Below are positions 45,568 through 55,572 of a DNA stretch of 64,000 bases, one piece after another. Origin of the DNA: Clarireedia homoeocarpa (lineage: Eukaryota > Ascomycota > Leotiomycetes > Helotiales > Rutstroemiaceae); the NCBI GenBank assembly GCA_001465935.1, contig LNKV01000033.1, forward strand, positions 496,001-560,000, read 5' to 3'. The number at the start of each line of letters is the position of its first letter. Positions within the stretch are counted from its first letter, which is position 1. The notes under the pieces are model-generated. The model had not been told where the DNA came from and made no database searches. It saw nothing but the letters and a program-made list of their open reading frames with translations. The position numbers were made by a program, and so were the translations under genes.

Positions 45568-48378
45568 ATGGCAACGCCAGTTGCACCTCAACATCAGGAT
45601 GCACTTTTACAACTTCTTCAGGCGCTGAACGAAAAGCTCTCTCGTGATGCTGCTGCCAACAAAGAGACCACTCCGCTTAATTCTGCCCCCCAGAGGCCCC
45701 CTTGGAAATGGTATGAGCATTTAGCTTCGCCTGAAGAGCTGGCGGTCATTTTACAAGGTTCTTCGACACCCCCTCAGCGACCACAGGGGCTTGCTGCCTC
45801 TCTTACGCATGGAAGTACTACGCAGGGGATGAAACCGTTATCGCGTCATGCTTCGAAGATTCAATCGACCTGGAGAGATTTATATGAACCATGTCACATC
45901 GCCGACCAGGACGTGCTGCAGGACCTATTGGAAGACCAGCTGGGTGCAGCATTAGACATTCCCTTCGACAATCGATGGCGCCTTGCATTTACCCTCGCTA
46001 CCATTGGAAATCCTCAGAGGATACAACACATAAAGTCGTTCCATGAAAGCTTGGATGGCATGGACGTCGGCATTTCTGTGGTGGATTACAATCCTTGGGG
46101 TGGGAGGGTTACGTATGAGCTTCATATGCCAAAAGAAACAGACATCGCGCGAAAAGAAAGATGGCGTGAAATTCAGATAAGGTAAAATGACATTTTCCCG
46201 GCTTCTTGAGCGTGGTGATGTGTGAAACAATCCTGCCTGGTGGTGTTAGTTTCTAATTCGCTGATCCTGACTTACGTTTTGTAGACCTTTTCAAGCGGAC
46301 TTTGGAGAGACCTGGACACCATTCAGGTCAATAGACCCTAGCTTGCGCCCTATACATAACATTTCATCTAGTATGTATTCATCTTCAATCACGCCGTTAA
46401 AACCGCAACTAATACGCTGTCCTTTCGTGAAATGGTATGAGTATAAACTGTTACACAATGGAAGTACCTTGCCATTTTCAACAGACGCCAAATTATATAA
46501 AGTATCTCGATTGGTAGCTAACCTTGAAATCTACAGTCGCAATGTCACCATGGCGCCGTTTAATGTTAGTCATTGCACGAGGTTTCGTCTTTCATAACTA
46601 ATTAGATGACTTCATTAGATCTTTCGAGGGTTTAGCCAATTCCAAGCGAGTTCCTTCTCTCACGCCTAATCTCTTATGTCCCTACTTCGGCGAATTCGAG
46701 GAGATCAGCAGTGCATTCGAATTTCATCTAAAATGTCTGATGGTACCTGGAACTACAGCAAACAACCCTTATGCCTTAGCAAATTGCTTCAACATTACTT
46801 TCTATGAGATTGTAAGTTCTAACAGTCGACACGAATCGCATTGGAAGACGGGACCACTATTCACAGATGGTGTCATTCTTAACGACTCTGACAGTGGGGA
46901 ACGGCTTCGGCATTCTGCTTTCACTGTAAGAATTCTCTATTGTTCATATTGTGTCCAATGAGCTAAGCAAGACCACAGGTTGATACGAAATCTACATCAC
47001 ATGATCCACTCGAACCATTTTACACAGTTGTTCTACTTACGCCAGAGACTTTCCACATGGATGACAAATCGAGCTGCCTGTTCGAGGTCACAGCCATCGA
47101 GAGCGAACTGTGGTGTATTAAGTCAGGACTTCTCAACGTCGTTAACAAGTGGATGCAATTAAGTAGATATTTTGGAGACCTGTTAGCTGATGACTTTCTT
47201 AACTTGAAAGAATATGTCAAATTGTTATTTGATGATGAGAATTTCACACGATCAAGAAAGTACTTCTGGGCCATTGGATGCCTTACTGAATTCACCAATG
47301 TTCTGTCGGATAACATCAAGCAATGGGACCTATATTACGAAGCACGCATCCGAGTATTGCTAGAATTGGAGAATATCGAGGAGCGGTTGGCTGCTGCTTC
47401 GCTATATCCGCCATATGCTGGTGAGGGAGAGCTCAGGCTCCGCAATTTCAGAAAATCCATACGAGAATGTCAGAACCATCGCGAAAGTCTGGTAGGGCTT
47501 CGTGAAGATTTTCAACGAAAACTAGACAGTGCGAATGCATTGCGGGACGGTGTGAGTGCTTGCCAAATTTAAAATTCAAACTTCACAGTCTCTGAATATA
47601 GAGAATGTACTGTTTACCATGCTGACTTATGCCTTCAGTTGTTCAACGCCAGTGCCCTGGTAGAAAGCAGAGCATCTACAAGACTCGGAGAAAACGTCAA
47701 GTTATTGACCTACGTCAGCATTTTCTATCTTCCTCTTGCTTTCTGCGCTGTAAGTTGAAAATAGCAAATGCCACCCACGGGTTTAACGACTGGGCTAATA
47801 TCGAATAGGCTATCTGGGCAATTCCCGATATTCAAAGCAGTTCTGTCAATATGCCTTTCATAATTATGACGGTTATCGTCGGTGTGATGACTTACGCTGT
47901 CGCTCTCAACATGGACTTTTTGAATAGAAAGCTTGGCGCATTTTACTACCCAAGAAGACAGTCACTTATCAACCAAATGCAAATGGAAGTTGGGCGCTGG
48001 AAAGCCACGGGAGAAAAGTTCGAGCAATTTAAGCCGACAAGCGAGGACAAGGTACCAACGGAATGGTGGATTCCTCTGTATTGGGTGCGAACGATATTCA
48101 TCAACGTATTCGGCAAATGGAGAAGTTCGACTGCGCAAAATGACGAGCCACCGGAGACTGTTACTCCCACCTTGAATCATATTAGTTCATTGACGATTGA
48201 TGGCCACTCACAACCGCGAGTTAATGGTCCGAGGGCGACTTCTCATCGCTTTACCAGTCTGAAAACTTTAGGAACGGTGGCTTTAAATCAGGTTAGTTCG
48301 TATGAGCCGCTGTCGTTGAGGTCAAGAATACTCGAGAGATTGGGTCGCGGTCAAGGAGGAAGAGGAGTGAATGTGTAG
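45568..48378 (+). CDS. CorA-like membrane protein of filamentous fungi
   Basis: The start at 45568 (MATPVAPQ) is the first ATG of the long frame; a TTG lies upstream. About six exons. The N-terminal part (HASKIQSTWRDLYEP, NNRW-like FDNRWRLAFTLATIG) and the middle (RPFQADFGETWTPFRS, LLCPYFGEFEEISSAFEFH, LTPETFHMDDKS) resemble fungal CorA-like proteins. The C-terminus has a coiled region (LREDFQRKLDSANALRDG) and two membrane helices: GENVKLLTYVSIFYLPLAFCA and FIIMTVIVGVMTYAVAL. The GMN motif of true Mg2+ channels is absent, so ion transport is not assured. The join near 46565-46628 (GTTAGT to CGAG, 64 bp) is the least certain; other splice choices run into stops. Confidence 0.75.
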
Positions 48379-50263
48379 AAATTCGACAGGTTCGTGCTTC
48401 AAGTGATTGATATCTGCTATTTTAATGGCATCAATCATTTCAACCATGCTTTTATCGCTTCGTCCATGCTACAGGGGACTCGACAGCGGTAGTGATATAT
48501 GTGTTCCATCATAGAGGCCCAGTCTTTCCTATGGATGGACGACATACTGATCAGCATGAGTTTTAATATTATGATCATGTTGAAGCGGTGGTCCTCAGCG
48601 TTGCGCAGGAAATATACCTCAATCGAATTGTGGATATTTCTAGGACGACTGTGCCACTTCTAGGTTCCCAGAGCGCTGTTCAAGTTATATAATGTGTGTC
48701 TATGGCACTGCAAGATTTAGCTAGTATAATAGAATCATACAATGAGGAGGAAAGGCCGCCACATATGAAGTAGATACATTTGACGAGGTAAATGGCAGTG
48801 GCAGGTTGCACATTACAGAGAGGCAAGCCGGCAGAAGCGCTTTAGTACGTGGTGGAATATCCTACCTTTATTGGGAGAGCGAGGCCAGGCTTATAAAGAT
48901 TTAAGTGGATTTTACTCTGCAGAAGGCGCTGCAGAACAGCTTCGATAGAGCACATTGACGGGCTTCTTTCTAGGAAATTCACGACCGCTATATAAGATAT
49001 AACACCCTATTGTAATTTGAAACTAGAGCTATTTCTTTGAGTAGAGTATAGTTCAGTCTTAGCACGTGCTTCAAACCTTGATGCGGAGTTACACACAGAA
49101 TTACCATCTGAATCACAAGTGCAAGACTGCATCCTTAGGACAGAGAGCGCCCGGTCCCCTCATCTAGCCAGAGAAAACTACCAGCCAAGAGTTACTCGAC
49201 ATAGCAAGCCGGTGCATTGCCAATATTCTAGCCCCGACTTCCTCATATCCTGAGATGGGCAAGAGCACCTACTAGGGATCTCGAAGATAATATAATAGAC
49301 GACGATTGCATGCAAATTCATGAATCACCAGTGGGTATACTACCTATCCGACCAGCTCCCAAACTTCAATATTTGACTAAAATATATACTTTCAAGATCT
49401 CTACTCTAGCAAATATATATACAAGCTCTTAATGATTAAATTGTATTAGGATAATCAGATATATAAGTTTTCAAATGTCCAGATTGCACTTGAACAATCA
49501 GAAATCCGAAGTTGGTCGGATAGTTAGTACACCCACTGGTGAATATTACGAACGAGATACATGCGAGACCTACAAACATATGTAGATCCCTTCAACTTAG
49601 AGGGAAGCAATTGCAATATGTGTACGATAGAAACCTGATATGAGCCGAGAGTCTCTCAGAGCGAACTCATAATGGAACAGTTGAGCCTTCTAATCAACGA
49701 CCCATCTCCATACAAGTTACTTATCGGACCACAGCATGTTCCATTGAACCGAGGCACAGGCATAGGCACAAGCACAGCTGTTATGGTTCGGTGGGAATCT
49801 AATATCCTTAATCGTGTAGGCTAGCGTTGTCAACAGTCTCAAATATTTGAGTGCTTGGCGAATAGCTTCAGCTTGAAGTAGACGAGTGAGGCGAATGAGC
49901 ACACTCTCGATGCCGAGGATGGAGTTTGGACGATGTCTCTATTCACTTGAGACACACGCAATGCTAAAGAACTTCGAAATATCAGATATCAGCTCAATCG
50001 CTCCAATCATCAAGTATCCTGTTATTTCTTCCAAATTTCTATGTGGAAGTAGTTTGGAATAATCGTCGTGGTCTAACACGACTGAAATTTACCTGTGCGG
50101 AGAATTTCCACCCACGTCACACTCATCCCACCTCAAGCTTGCAAGCGACCAGATCCAATTTCACCATTCACAAGTAAACCAAGCCGTTGTCGAATTTTGT
50201 GACAGGTACAGGTACATCGCAGCATAACATACATACACCATAAGACCGCTACCAACCCTCACC
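48379..50263. other. 1.9-kb intergenic region with MITE copy B
   Basis: Contains a 216-bp MITE at 49326-49541. The rest is A/T-rich without a supported gene. A short antisense frame at 49717-49902 has no features. Confidence 0.5.
49326..49541. mobile_element. MITE copy B, 216 bp with terminal inverted repeats
   Basis: Same length and orientation as copy A. The left end reads CACCAGTGGGTATACT, the right end ACACCCACTGGTG. The last 90 bp are identical to copy A, while the left half carries mainly C/T and A/G differences, as repeat-induced mutation would produce. Flanks end and begin with AAT, a possible target duplication. Confidence 0.85.
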
Positions 50264-51406
50264 ATGTCCGCCAAGATCGACAAGATCATTGCGCGTTTAC
50301 AAGAAAAGTATCTCACTCCCTAACCCCTCATCCTCTACATCCTCCACATACCCAGCTAACAATTCCCCTCTCCCTCTACAGAACCGCAGAAGGACAATAC
50401 TACGAAGCGCAACAGCAAACCCGCGTTGTTGCCGCACGTTACATCAAACAAAGCAACTACGCCGCCGCTATCGATATCCTCTACAATGTTTCCTCCTCGC
50501 TGCTTAAAGCAGGCCAAGGCGGCAGCGGTGGTGACCTTGGTCTCTTCATGATCGAAGTATACAATCTCGCAGAAGTGAAGCCGGATTCTATCAGCAAAGG
50601 AAGAGTCTTGACCCTACTACGCTTATTCGAAGAAGGGGAACCAGTGCGCAAGAAGTTTATCGGGGAAATGATCGGGTACGTCTACTGCCCACCCCAAATC
50701 CCCTCCCTCCTCTCATAAAAAGAAAACTCCTCATTAACCTCCCTCCCCCTCCAGCTGGTCCGCCAAACACGGCCCCTACCCCGCCGGAGAACCTGAACTA
50801 CACCACGTAGCCGGGACCCTCTACGCGCAAGAACACGAACCCTACGACGCCGAACGGCACCTCACGCTCGGCACAAAGGACTCGCCCGCGATCTTGGTCA
50901 ACCTGGAATACGAATGGTACACGCAAGACGACTCTCACACCGCTGCTCTATACGTCGCGCGCGCTGTACTTCCCTACCTACTCATCGGCAACGTGCGGGA
51001 TGCCTCGCGGAGCCTGCGATTGTTCACGAGCCGTCTTACGGAGGAGAATGCGGGGCTCACGGTGCAGAGTATTAGTACTGGGAGTGAGGAATTGAAGATC
51101 TTCCCTAGTCTCCCGCTGTTGAATTTCCTAGGACTGCTATTGCTGGCGGTGCAGAAGGGAAGTGCGGATATATACCGGCAGTTGAGGCAGAAATACGCAA
51201 CGCATCTAAAGGAGGTAGGGGGACAGTGGGAGGAGGCGCTGGTTACGGTTGGGGAAATGTATTTTGGCATTGCGAGGCCAAGACAGGGCAATCCGTTGCT
51301 GGATATGATGGGGAGTATGTTTGGAGGTGGGATGGGAGGGGGTGCGCAGCCGAAGGGGCAGAAGAGGGTTGGGCAGGGGGCGCCGGTTGCGGAGGGGTTG
51401 GATTAG
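50264..51406 (+). CDS. GET4: Get4, tail-anchored protein insertion factor
   Basis: Three exons (50264-50307, 50382-50675, 50755-51406) give 329 residues. The alpha-helical repeat family (DUF410/Get4) is recognised by YYEAQQQTRVVAARYIKQSNYAAAIDILY, GGDLGLFMIEVYNLA, LLRLFEEGEPVRKKF, WSAKHGPYPAGEPELHHVAGTLY and HLTLGTKDSP. With Get5 it brings tail-anchored proteins from Sgt2 to Get3 in the cytosol. The C-terminus is Gly-rich and unstructured. The start codon MSAKIDKIIARLQEK opens the first conserved helix; both introns (74 and 79 bp) restore frame. Confidence 0.95.
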
Positions 51407-51688
51407 AGAGGAGGGCTGGTTAAGGGAGATCACGAGCAAGGGAAAGGAGGATGGGTGATGGGATAGATGTAGGAATTGAATTGATACCAGCATACTCCTA
51501 AACAATCTTTTGGATGGTGTTGATATAAACTAAACACCTGGGTATCACAAAACCGCTACTGTATCCAGCCAAACGCCATGCTAAACAAAATATCCTCCCT
51601 CCAACTTTTCTTTTCCATTCCATGCCCACAAAAAATATAATTTCCTTCCATGCCTAACCCAGATTTCCTCCAGCCGTCGCAATATTCT

Positions 51689-52522
51689 CTATCGTACGAC
51701 CATGTCCGGTTCCGCCTCAAACATCCAATTATCCTCCGCTAACGCCGTCGTCTTCGCGCGCAGGCTGGCTCGTACAGCTTCGTATAATTCTATTCCTCAC
51801 ATTATTAGCTTCATCTCGTTCACTTTCTCACCACAAAGATTTGCATCCGAAAACAACAAGGATGGCCGAGAAACTCACCAGCAGGTTCACTCGGCGCTCT
51901 ATTTCGATCTCGCTGATGATGTTTAACCGCATCTGCCAATCTCTGTCGTTCTTCTAAAACCCCAATTGTCACCATTAGCTTTCTTGTAAGAATTCCCCAA
52001 TCCTATCCCATCACATCCTCTGCACCCATTCGTCTTCTGCAGAATCTCCCTCCAAGAATGAATAAAATAAAACTCACGTTCCCCATCCTCCCCCTCCTCG
52101 CCTATCCCCCCTCTCCCTCCCCTTCCGCTAAACCCCCCTCCGCCCCCTCTTCCCCCCATATCATCATCGTCGTCTTCCTCCAAACTCTGCATAGCAAGAA
52201 CCTCGAAATCCCCATTCTTATCCCGTATCACTATATCCGTAGATTCGAGCCCCATCCCGCTATTGCTCCCGCTCCCATTGCGGTCGATATCGATGTCCAA
52301 ACGGAGCGTCTCCGCGCTGGTCGAGGTGCTGGATGTGGTTGGCCGGTGATAGGGTTGTGAGGGGTGCGAAAGGGAGTGCGATGAGGAGGATTCGCCGCCG
52401 CGCCGGGAGAGCTGCGATTGGAAGAGGTTGCGGCGGACGGAGGTGCGGGTGCTGGGGTGCGAGGTGGTTGTGGAGGTGGTGGTTGAGGGGTGCGAGGAGG
52501 CGCGGTGGGGTGCGGAGGGCAT
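51689..52522 (-). CDS. Unrecognised protein with Ser-rich N-terminus and helical C-terminus
   Basis: Three exons (52522-52078, 51953-51879, 51789-51689) give 206 residues. I cannot name the family. Residues 1-80 are Ser/Thr/His/Arg-rich and disordered. A short ordered-looking block ESTDIVIRDKNGDFEVLAMQSLEE is followed by acidic (DDDDD) and Gly-rich runs. The two small downstream exons encode an amphipathic segment, ERQRLADAVKHHQRDR and ELYEAVRASLRAKTTALAED with NWMFE near the end; the joins keep frame and reach a stop at 51689. Reading through the first intron gives an alternative 199-residue protein. It diverges from RAI1 across 508 bp. The C-terminal helix suggests a binding partner rather than an enzyme. 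Confidence 0.6.
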
Positions 52523-53030
52523 GGTTGTGGTGCTTGTAGCTGGGATGAATTGGCTGGTGGTGGGTATAAGTGAGGATATGTTGTAGGATGGTAGGTGAGG
52601 AGGGTAAGTAGGTAGGTAGATATTCAGTGGCCGCTGGCGCTGTAATGGTACATCTCAATGCAATGTCGGCATAACCCGAATTGGTAAAAGAATGAGGAGA
52701 AGTACTTATAGCATCAATAGATTCGACTGTATTAGGACATTTTCATGATAGTAGAAGAACGTTGGAGTAAATAGATACTATACCACCCAAAAAATACAAG
52801 TTCGTAGTTGTAAGGAAATTCGGATTTGTTTGTTCTAGAGTTGTCCGGCCGATTGTGGGGGTGATGGTTTCCCGCAACAAAAACAAGGCTAGCCTCTGAC
52901 TTGACGAAGGGTCCCTGGACAAAGGGTTCAAGTGCCGACATCTTGTCACAAATACACCCCTTTCTTGCATCATTCTACAGACAGATAATAGCTTCTTGGT
53001 AGTAGTTTGATATGGCATGAGCAAAGAGCT
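52523..53030. promoter_or_regulatory. Divergent promoter between unrecognised gene and RAI1
   Basis: A 508-bp spacer between divergent start codons. Short GGTAGGTGAGG-type repeats occur near 52590-52620. No gene. Confidence 0.5.
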
Positions 53031-54626
53031 ATGAATCATGTATTCGATATTCAGCCCATTGGGCGGTTCGTCGGCTCAAGTGCTGCGATTCGAAGACCCA
53101 GGGTAAGGTTGATTGAATTGGACCCCTCTGCGCCTGTGAATGAAGAGTCGCGTTTGGTGTGGTCACGATTTTTTGCGCTTCATCGCAGTCTCCTAATTCC
53201 CTTGCATTATCCATGGAAACTTCGGTGCTAATGATGGAAATAGGAAATAGCATGCTTTTCATATGACGATAATCATGAATTCCGTCTAGATGATTCATCG
53301 ATTCGTTATTACTACCCCCCTTACCTTGGAGCAGATCTATCTAAAGGCTTTGATACGTTCAAGAAGTTGGATGATGCGACCGATGATCATCTGGATAGTT
53401 TGTTGAAGACACTTATTGATTATGAGCGAAAGGAGGGGAAGAAGGTTGAGGTTGATGTTATTACGTGGAGGGGGATGATGACGAAGGTATGGTTCTGTGA
53501 ATGCAGTATATCTTGTGTCTGTTCTCAGAGACTGACTGAATTAGTTTATGGCAGCAATTTTCGCGGACAGAGATGGTTTTGAGATGAATGCAACATTATT
53601 TCAGGTATGTATGATAAGATACTCATCCGTCCTATGCTGATTCGGGTGCAAGGGGACAATGTATGTCAAGGAAGCCGTAGATGTTCTCTCAACTATCCTG
53701 CTGATGACCGTGACAGCTTCATCGAAGAGAATCATGAGTATAAGTCGAAGTCACATGCTCGACAATCAGCATCAAGACCAGCACCGGGTCGGCCTTCGCA
53801 GGATATGATGAGCTTCTGGGGTATTTCCACTGTGCTAAATTCCCGAACAATCGTTGATAAGCCCTAGGTTACAAATTTGAGACGCTATGTCTATTGCCCG
53901 CGACTTGGCAGGAAACGTCACGGGAATATATCGAAAACCGGGAGAATGAGATCGTAAATAACCATGCACAATACTGTTCCATCGTGAGAACAGGCATTGG
54001 AAACACAGTCATGATCCTTGGTGGAGAGGTAGACGCGGGTGAGTTTTCGTATATCCAAGGTTGATGTATGCTAACTTTTTAGTATGGGATGTTAAACCTA
54101 CAGAAGATATACCTATAAAATGGGTAGAATTGAAAACCAGTCAGGACATACAGAGCGACCGAGATATGGTAACCTTCGAACGTAAACTCATGAAGTTCTG
54201 GATTCAATCTTTTTTGCTCGGTGTCCCCAAAATCATTGTTGGTTTCAGAACGCCTGATGGAATTCTGAAGAGAATTGAAGAGTTGGATACCGCATCGATA
54301 CCTTCGACAGTAAAAAGACAGGGGAGAGGGACCTGGGATGGAAACATGTGTATCAATTTTGCGGCTTCCTTACTCGATTGTAGGTCCTTCCTAATGACTT
54401 CTATGAGATGTCTCTAACTACTGCAGTCCTAAAAGCCACCATCACAGGCGACGGTATGTGGAGAATTCGAAGAAGAGAAAGAACTTCAACCATCGAAGTA
54501 TTCAGGATCGAAGAGACAGGACATGGTGATATACTTTCAGATGAATTCATCAACTGGCGGATCAAGCTGTCGATGAAAGAAACACCCACTCCAACAGAAG
54601 CCGATCCCCCACCAGCGGAATCATGA
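53031..54626 (+). CDS. RAI1: Rai1/DXO-family decapping nuclease
   Basis: Eight exons (53031-53102, 53244-53486, 53545-53604, 53653-53660, 53717-53820, 53868-54038, 54083-54379, 54427-54626) give 384 residues, the family's usual size. Visible: FDIQPIGRFVGSSAAIRRPR, EIACFSYDDNHEFRLDDSS, VEVDVITWRGMMTK, FIEENHEYKSK, then the catalytic blocks GGEVDAVWD and WVELKTS (acidic metal ligands and Lys), and GVPKIIVGFRT. In yeast Rai1 binds and stabilises the nuclear exonuclease Rat1 and removes incomplete 5' caps. Exon 4 is only 8 nt and is needed to give GTIFIEEN; both flanking introns (48 and 56 bp) have proper ends. Skipping it breaks the frame. Confidence 0.92.
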
Positions 54627-55572
54627 GATTTTACTTGGAAAATGCGACCGCCCTCGCCATATCTTCTGACTCCTCCAACTCCAGTAAAAAATTATGGATG
54701 ATGCATTTGTCGTCCGATGAAGCTCCGACTTCGGAGAGAGAAAAAACTGCGGGATAAGCTTGGACTTTGAGACCAACAGAAAGGAAAGTTCACATAGGGA
54801 TAGGATGAAAGCGTCCAGCACGTTCTGAGACCCGAGACAGTTGAGATGCTGTCAATTAACGGTCTGACATGAGATATCAGACATAGCATAGACACGCATA
54901 GACACGCATAGACCCCGATCGCTTCGAATGGTTCTGTTGAGATCATGTGATGACGGTTCCCCGGACTTCCCCTCTACAAAACCGAGGGCTGGGGAATCCG
55001 GTGAGAAATGAGGATGTGGAAGCTTTACGGGATTGATGTTTGAACGGGATCCTATTGGGTGCGACAGGAAGGGAGGCTGTAGATGTTTATGCAATTGGAT
55101 TGTTCGGAGGATTAGGCTATAGTTGTCTTCCTTAAAAACCCGAGACGCGGCAGTGACTCAAGAGGTTAATAAATGGATAGAATTCCCAGTGGTGGAGAGC
55201 AGACGCATAGAAATCGAGGGGAGATCGATCACTGGATGCTTTTTCGTGTGTGTTTTTGGTGCTTTTCGTGCTTTTCGTGCTTTTCGTGCTTTTCGTGCCC
55301 GCGACCCAACAAGCACCTTACATACGAAGTAAGGCTGTGAGACCCACTTCCGCTGTCGACTGAGCTTGCTGCGATTTTTGCAGAGTTCTGGACTGAGCAA
55401 GCAAAAGAGAAAAGTCGGATCCGAACTTTTCTCGCCGATCCTGCGAGATTTCTTCAATTAACTGGTCGAAGATTTCCAATTTCTATAGTTCTACGAGTTC
55501 ATTCCACCTACTTTCCCTCAATTCATAGACACCTCCTTCAACCTTCACCTGCTAATCAAAGATTGGACCAAC
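54627..55572. other. Intergenic region with short tandem repeats
   Basis: A 946-bp spacer between RAI1 and malic enzyme. Contains repeated AGACACGCAT units (54890-54912) and four TGCTTTTCG-type 9-mers at 55260-55297. No gene. Confidence 0.6.
55260..55297. repeat. Four tandem 9-bp repeats (TGCTTTTCG)
   Basis: A perfect 9-bp microsatellite about 280 bp before the malic enzyme ATG. Length variation between strains is likely. Confidence 0.9.

Noticed and set aside
46602..46620. 37-bp intron in the CorA-like gene (GTTTCG donor)
   Set aside because: Shorter than any other intron in the window and with a poor donor; the 64-bp option is better.
51954..52077. Extra small exon (QDEWVQRM) inside the first intron of the 51.7-kb gene
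   Set aside because: It uses a good acceptor but no donor returns to the frame of the downstream exons.
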